Below the pieces are notes generated by a model. It made no database searches. It had not been told where the DNA came from and was given only the letters and a program-made list of their open reading frames with translations. DNA of 64,000 nucleotides from Spirometra erinaceieuropaei (taxonomy: Eukaryota > Platyhelminthes > Cestoda > Diphyllobothriidea > Diphyllobothriidae): positions 391,652 through 455,651 of the forward strand of contig CACRXP010000405.1 in NCBI GenBank assembly GCA_902702965.1, written 5' to 3'. Numbering within the stretch: the stretch's first letter is position 1; every line of letters begins with the position of its first letter. Both the position numbers and the translations under genes were made by a program. This document shows positions 60,483-64,000 of the stretch, one piece after another.

Positions 60483-62032
60483 AACTATCAAACACCAAAT
60501 CCTATGGGACAGACAAAATCCCACCATGTATTCTGAAGCATATGACATATGCTCCAATACTCCTTTCTAAGTTATTCACCCTACTCCAGTCAAATGCAAT
60601 TTTTCCGGACATGTGGAAATACTCGACCATTGCGCCCATATTTAAAAACGGCAACCGATCTCATAGCAAAAACTATCTTGGTGTTCACCGAACACCGACT
60701 ATAGCTAAAATCCTCGAAAAAATAGTATATAACAAATTGCTAGACCATCTCATGAGCGCCAACCTCATTTCCTCCTCTCAACATGCATTTTTGCCCAAAA
60801 AGTCATGTCAGGCCTGCCACCTTACTTTTTTGGAATTCGTTTCCAGCAATAGAGATGATGGAAACACAGTAGCTTCAATATACTTCGATCTAAGAAAGGC
60901 CTTTGACAAAGTCCCCCATAAAAGACTACTGATAAAGCTAAAAAGTCATGGAATTAGGCCACCCCTTCTTGATTTTCTTAAATCTTATATTCAAAACCGA
61001 TACCAGGTGGTGCAAATTCGAAACGTCGTTTCAGAACCATCCCCTATTACCAGTGGAGTACTTCAAGACACTATCCTAGGCCCCCTTCAATTTCTTATAT
61101 ATATTCACGACTTATCGTCCATATCTGTCTCAGCTAAGACGTTTTTATATGCGGACGACCTTAAAATTGCATATGCATATAACGAGAATACAGAAGCCAA
61201 TATTCATAGAACAAGTGAAACTGATCTCAGAAAACTCAGCGAATGGAGTAGTCAGTGGCAGATGCCCTTTTCACCCGAAAAATGCCATCTCCTGATATTT
61301 GGCCCACAAAAACTTCCCCCCATAATATTCGAGGAGGATGAAATAACAGAGGCCCAATCTGTAAAAGATTTAGGTCTCAGCTATACAAATACCCTTGATT
61401 TATCTCCCCACGTCCAACAAATATCACCGAAAGCCACTCGGCTGTGTGGATTCATATGTAAAAATTTCACCTTAAATGCAGTAAGAATACAACTGTTCAA
61501 AATGTATGTTTTACCTCTCCTGGATTACTGTACAATTTTCTTCGGCATAATGCCCTCAGACGGCCGAAAGAAACTAGAAGGCATTCAGAGACGGTTTACT
61601 AGATCTTTGTCTAGAAGTGATGGCATCCAGGGTTCATACTTAGAGCTATATCATAAATACGGTCTTCGACCACTCTGGATCAGAAGACTTCAAAATGGTC
61701 TAAACTTCCTATTCAAGGTCACCCACGATCAAGATATTCTCAAAATGAATTTACTTACCAACCAAAACGCCCCTAGGAACACCAGAATTAGCGAGGATAT
61801 TATAAAGATTCCCAAATTCACAAAGTCCCAACGATCAAATTTCTACACCATAAGATATGCGACTATCTGGAATTTTCTTCCAGGTTATATCCGGAAAAGT
61901 CGAACCCTAATCGAATTTAAAATAAAAACTAAGAAATTCCTTTCAAATAACAATACACATTTATTTTTGAATAAGATAGGACATTTTTCAAGTCAATTCT
62001 TTGATATTGAATTTGGTCCAAAAGGGCTCTGA
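60483..62032 (+). CDS. LINE reverse transcriptase, long intact frame (element E)
   Basis: The frame is open from about 60483 (first ATG at 60542, 496 codons) to the stop at 62030-62032. RT blocks in order: KSYGTDKIPPCILK, DMWKYSTIAPIFKNGNRS, NYLGVHRTPTIAKILEKIVY, SSQHAFLPKKSCQACH (A-F in place of the usual G-F), SIYFDLRKAFDKVPHKRLL, SGVLQDTILGPLQFLIYIHD (Q-D in place of Q-G), FLYADDLKIAYAY and the C-terminal region to GPKGL. Related to element C rather than A. The endonuclease is absent (5' truncation), so it cannot move by itself. Replacements in the HGF and QG motifs suggest reduced activity. Confidence 0.88.
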
Positions 62033-63560
62033 TGATGTCAGCCGATTGAAAAATGCCGGAACATAGCACTAAAAATAATCAAATTTATAAAAGATAGCAT
62101 CATTGATAAACATAGAACAGATAATGATAGTCTTCTATTTTCCTCCCTTTCTCGTTTTCATCAGCTATGTCACCTGACACTAAATATCCCTTATAAAGCT
62201 AGTAAAAATATACCCTTCGATAAAACCCTGCATATTAGTCGTGCGTATGTCTATATTAAAGCCATATTAAACATATATAGAACTATATTAGGTTATAGTA
62301 ACAGTCGACCACTACTCCTATAATTTCACATTAACAAGAACAATATGATACATGATTCAATAGTATTTTGACAGTTTTGATTGTGACTTACCATTGAATG
62401 CTTCTTACTCCTGATATATATTCATCTTTTCCAGCTCTTAGTCCAGACAACGATGGTAAGCCTCCTGAAAAATACGTAGGAACTGTGCGACCGCCCCCTT
62501 ACAGCTGGCCAGATAGACTGACTGTGATGGAAAACTCGCCATGACCACTTCCTTATTATAGTGTAGCGGCCGAGGACGTCAAGTGTAGCACACACCAGAG
62601 TAAGAGAACGCTGAGAGTAGATCCTGGAGGAGATAGATCTGAACAGAGTCATTAGCATCTTTGAATACTCATTCACACGCAGCAGAAGAGGGCACGTCAG
62701 CAACGGAATACAGACAAGTATAACAAGACAGTCATGGGAGATACGTATAATAAGAATAGTCACTCGTACAGTTGGAATGAGTTACAGCCATCTGAGAACC
62801 TGCCTGGGTGAAGAGGCGATACCGGCATGTCAGCTAAATAACCGGTGGGGAGCGCAGCGCTGTGGGCAACTGCAGGGGAGGGCCGAGGGAGGTGCCGATG
62901 TTGTGAGACGGAGAGCGATTCGAGCGTTACGGTACGGTACGGTAAGGGGGAAGGGATCGGCGGATGAGAGAGGAAGGGACACCGGCAATCTTCACTGACA
63001 CGCGGTTACACCATCTTCACCCTAGGTCCTCGCGCGGAAAAGTGTCACCTCATTCAAACAACTCTGTACAAGTACAGGAGCGTTACAATAGTCATATTTC
63101 TCAATTTGATCTTAACTCATTGTAGAAACCGTAGAACCAATCCCGGGCGAGGTCTCAGAAGAGGACGCCTGATTGGACAAGAGACACTCCGGTTTTCCAC
63201 CGTGGCGTGTGCGGTTAGATCTTCTGGCTGCCTGCTTGTGTTTCACTTCTTTTCTTCCTCCTGAGCACTCTTGTGTCTCGTTCCCCCTTCGCTCTCCCGC
63301 TATTACCGTTCCCTAGTAAGCACTCTCCCTCCTTCGACGAGATCTTCTGATTTGGAACGGTGTTCTGCCTGCTTGCTTGCTACATGACAACCAGCAACTA
63401 GAGCACACCGAAATTTACCAACAGGAAAATAATTTCAAGGTCAGGCCGATATCAAAGTTCTTCAATTGCCATAAAGGACATATTATTCATGCCCCCGAAA
63501 ACTACCAAACTGCAAACTTCAATTTTTATATTGTACATATCGTTATTTTTTGAAAATTTT
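62033..63560. other. Element E 3' region and unassigned sequence
   Basis: 62033-62340 is probably the 3' UTR of element E. 62420-63060 is moderately GC-rich with a short (ACGGT)n run at 62929-62944, and its ORFs have no recognised family. 63061-63560 has nothing I can name. Confidence 0.4.
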
Positions 63561-63679
63561 GTTATTATTTTCCCTTAGAACTGAGGTTTTTTTTTAACTT
63601 AAAACAAACTCTCAATTCGCGCTCTTTTGGCTAACCAGACACCCGAAGAAAATAAAGTCAAAGTGCTGTTGAAATTGAC

Positions 63680-63780
63680 GAGTTTGTTTTAGGTTTTTTT
63701 CCTGAGTTCAAAGGGGACTGACAGTGCCCAAGGGGCGCTACAATAAACCTATTCTATTCTTTTCTATTCTAATCCGGCTG
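63680..63780 (+). mobile_element. LINE 3' end (tail family seen antisense at 12445-12516)
   Basis: 'gactgacagtgcccaagggg' followed by 'tacaataaacctattctatt' and a TTCTATTC-type tail. Confidence 0.75.
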
Positions 63781-63899
63781 TCCATGTAAAGTCCTGGTCG
63801 AGTTTTTCACTACACGCTTTGAAAATGGAGAGCCGCCCCAGCTCTTCGAAACGTCATCCATGCAAGTTCCTCGATCCGGTGAGTGGTTCATATTCCTCA

Positions 63900-64000
63900 G
63901 ATAATAAATCCAGATCTCTTAATATTGCTTACCTCAACATTAAGTTTTTATGGGTGAGAAGACTCAAAGCTGGCCTTTCCTTCCTATTTCGCATCAACTC
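63900..64000 (+). pseudogene. LINE family C RT C-terminal fragment (continues beyond the window)
   Basis: 'attaagtttttatgggtgag' and 'aagactcaaagctgg...ctttccttcct' match 18365-18415 and 11080-11130 (FLWVGRLKAELCFLSHIN in element C). It starts at about 63940 and is cut by the window end. Confidence 0.8.

Overview
This is a piece of a large, repeat-rich eukaryotic genome, most probably a flatworm and plausibly a diphyllobothriidean tapeworm (Spirometra/Schistocephalus type). That identification is inference. It rests on decayed RTE-like LINEs whose last domain is a C2H2 finger (minus strand, 22.3-23.9 kb), several CR1/Jockey-like LINE families in many copies, a tRNA-Arg-derived SINE, and host genes that mix a 32-nt intron with multi-kb repeat-filled introns. 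Four runs of N at three places (24653-24716, 43362-43543, 59714-60296) mark assembly gaps; no bacterial or organellar features are present.

Only two host genes can be supported. (1) A SIRT3-like class I sirtuin on the plus strand, with exons at 26523/26550-26662, 32448-32683, 33342-33442, 39442-39724, 41594-41685 and 42882-43361+ (running into a gap). All exon junctions keep frame, and the protein has the GAGIS, GIPDFR, TQNID, catalytic HG and two CxxC zinc motifs, plus an unusual Ser/Thr-rich C-terminal extension. (2) An SDF2-like ER protein with MIR domains on the minus strand, with exons at 53397-53448 (signal peptide), 53204-53364, 51727-51904 and 50041-50122; its last exon is uncertain. 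The two genes converge.

The rest is mobile DNA. 0-20 kb is a stack of CR1/Jockey-like LINEs: element A (to 4588), a tail fragment and long copy F (4690-8305), element H (8310-12120) carrying nested element G and a SINE, and element C (12240-19430) carrying an antisense copy B (14444-16254) with a target-site duplication and a 72-bp antisense LINE tail. 20-26 kb has microsatellites, a C2H2-finger RTE-like LINE remnant, a SINE and a near-perfect 141-bp inverted repeat next to a gap. 26.5-43.8 kb is the sirtuin with introns full of RTE-like remnants, Penelope-like direct repeats, a foldback element, SINEs and a GC-rich repeat (X). 44-50 kb has more X, RTE and SINE copies, a strong cruciform and a second foldback copy. 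53.5-64 kb is again LINE territory, including the two cleanest reverse-transcriptase ORFs (58465-59556 minus; 60542-62032 plus).

The most informative signals are the layered insertion history, two LINE copies that share an inactivating frameshift although one is a genuine separate insertion (mobilisation in trans), a single-frame gag-like/endonuclease/RT layout in element A, a splice acceptor just upstream of the sirtuin ATG that would fit spliced-leader addition, and a recurring CTGACGA...GAAA...AATAAA motif in two otherwise unrelated repeats.
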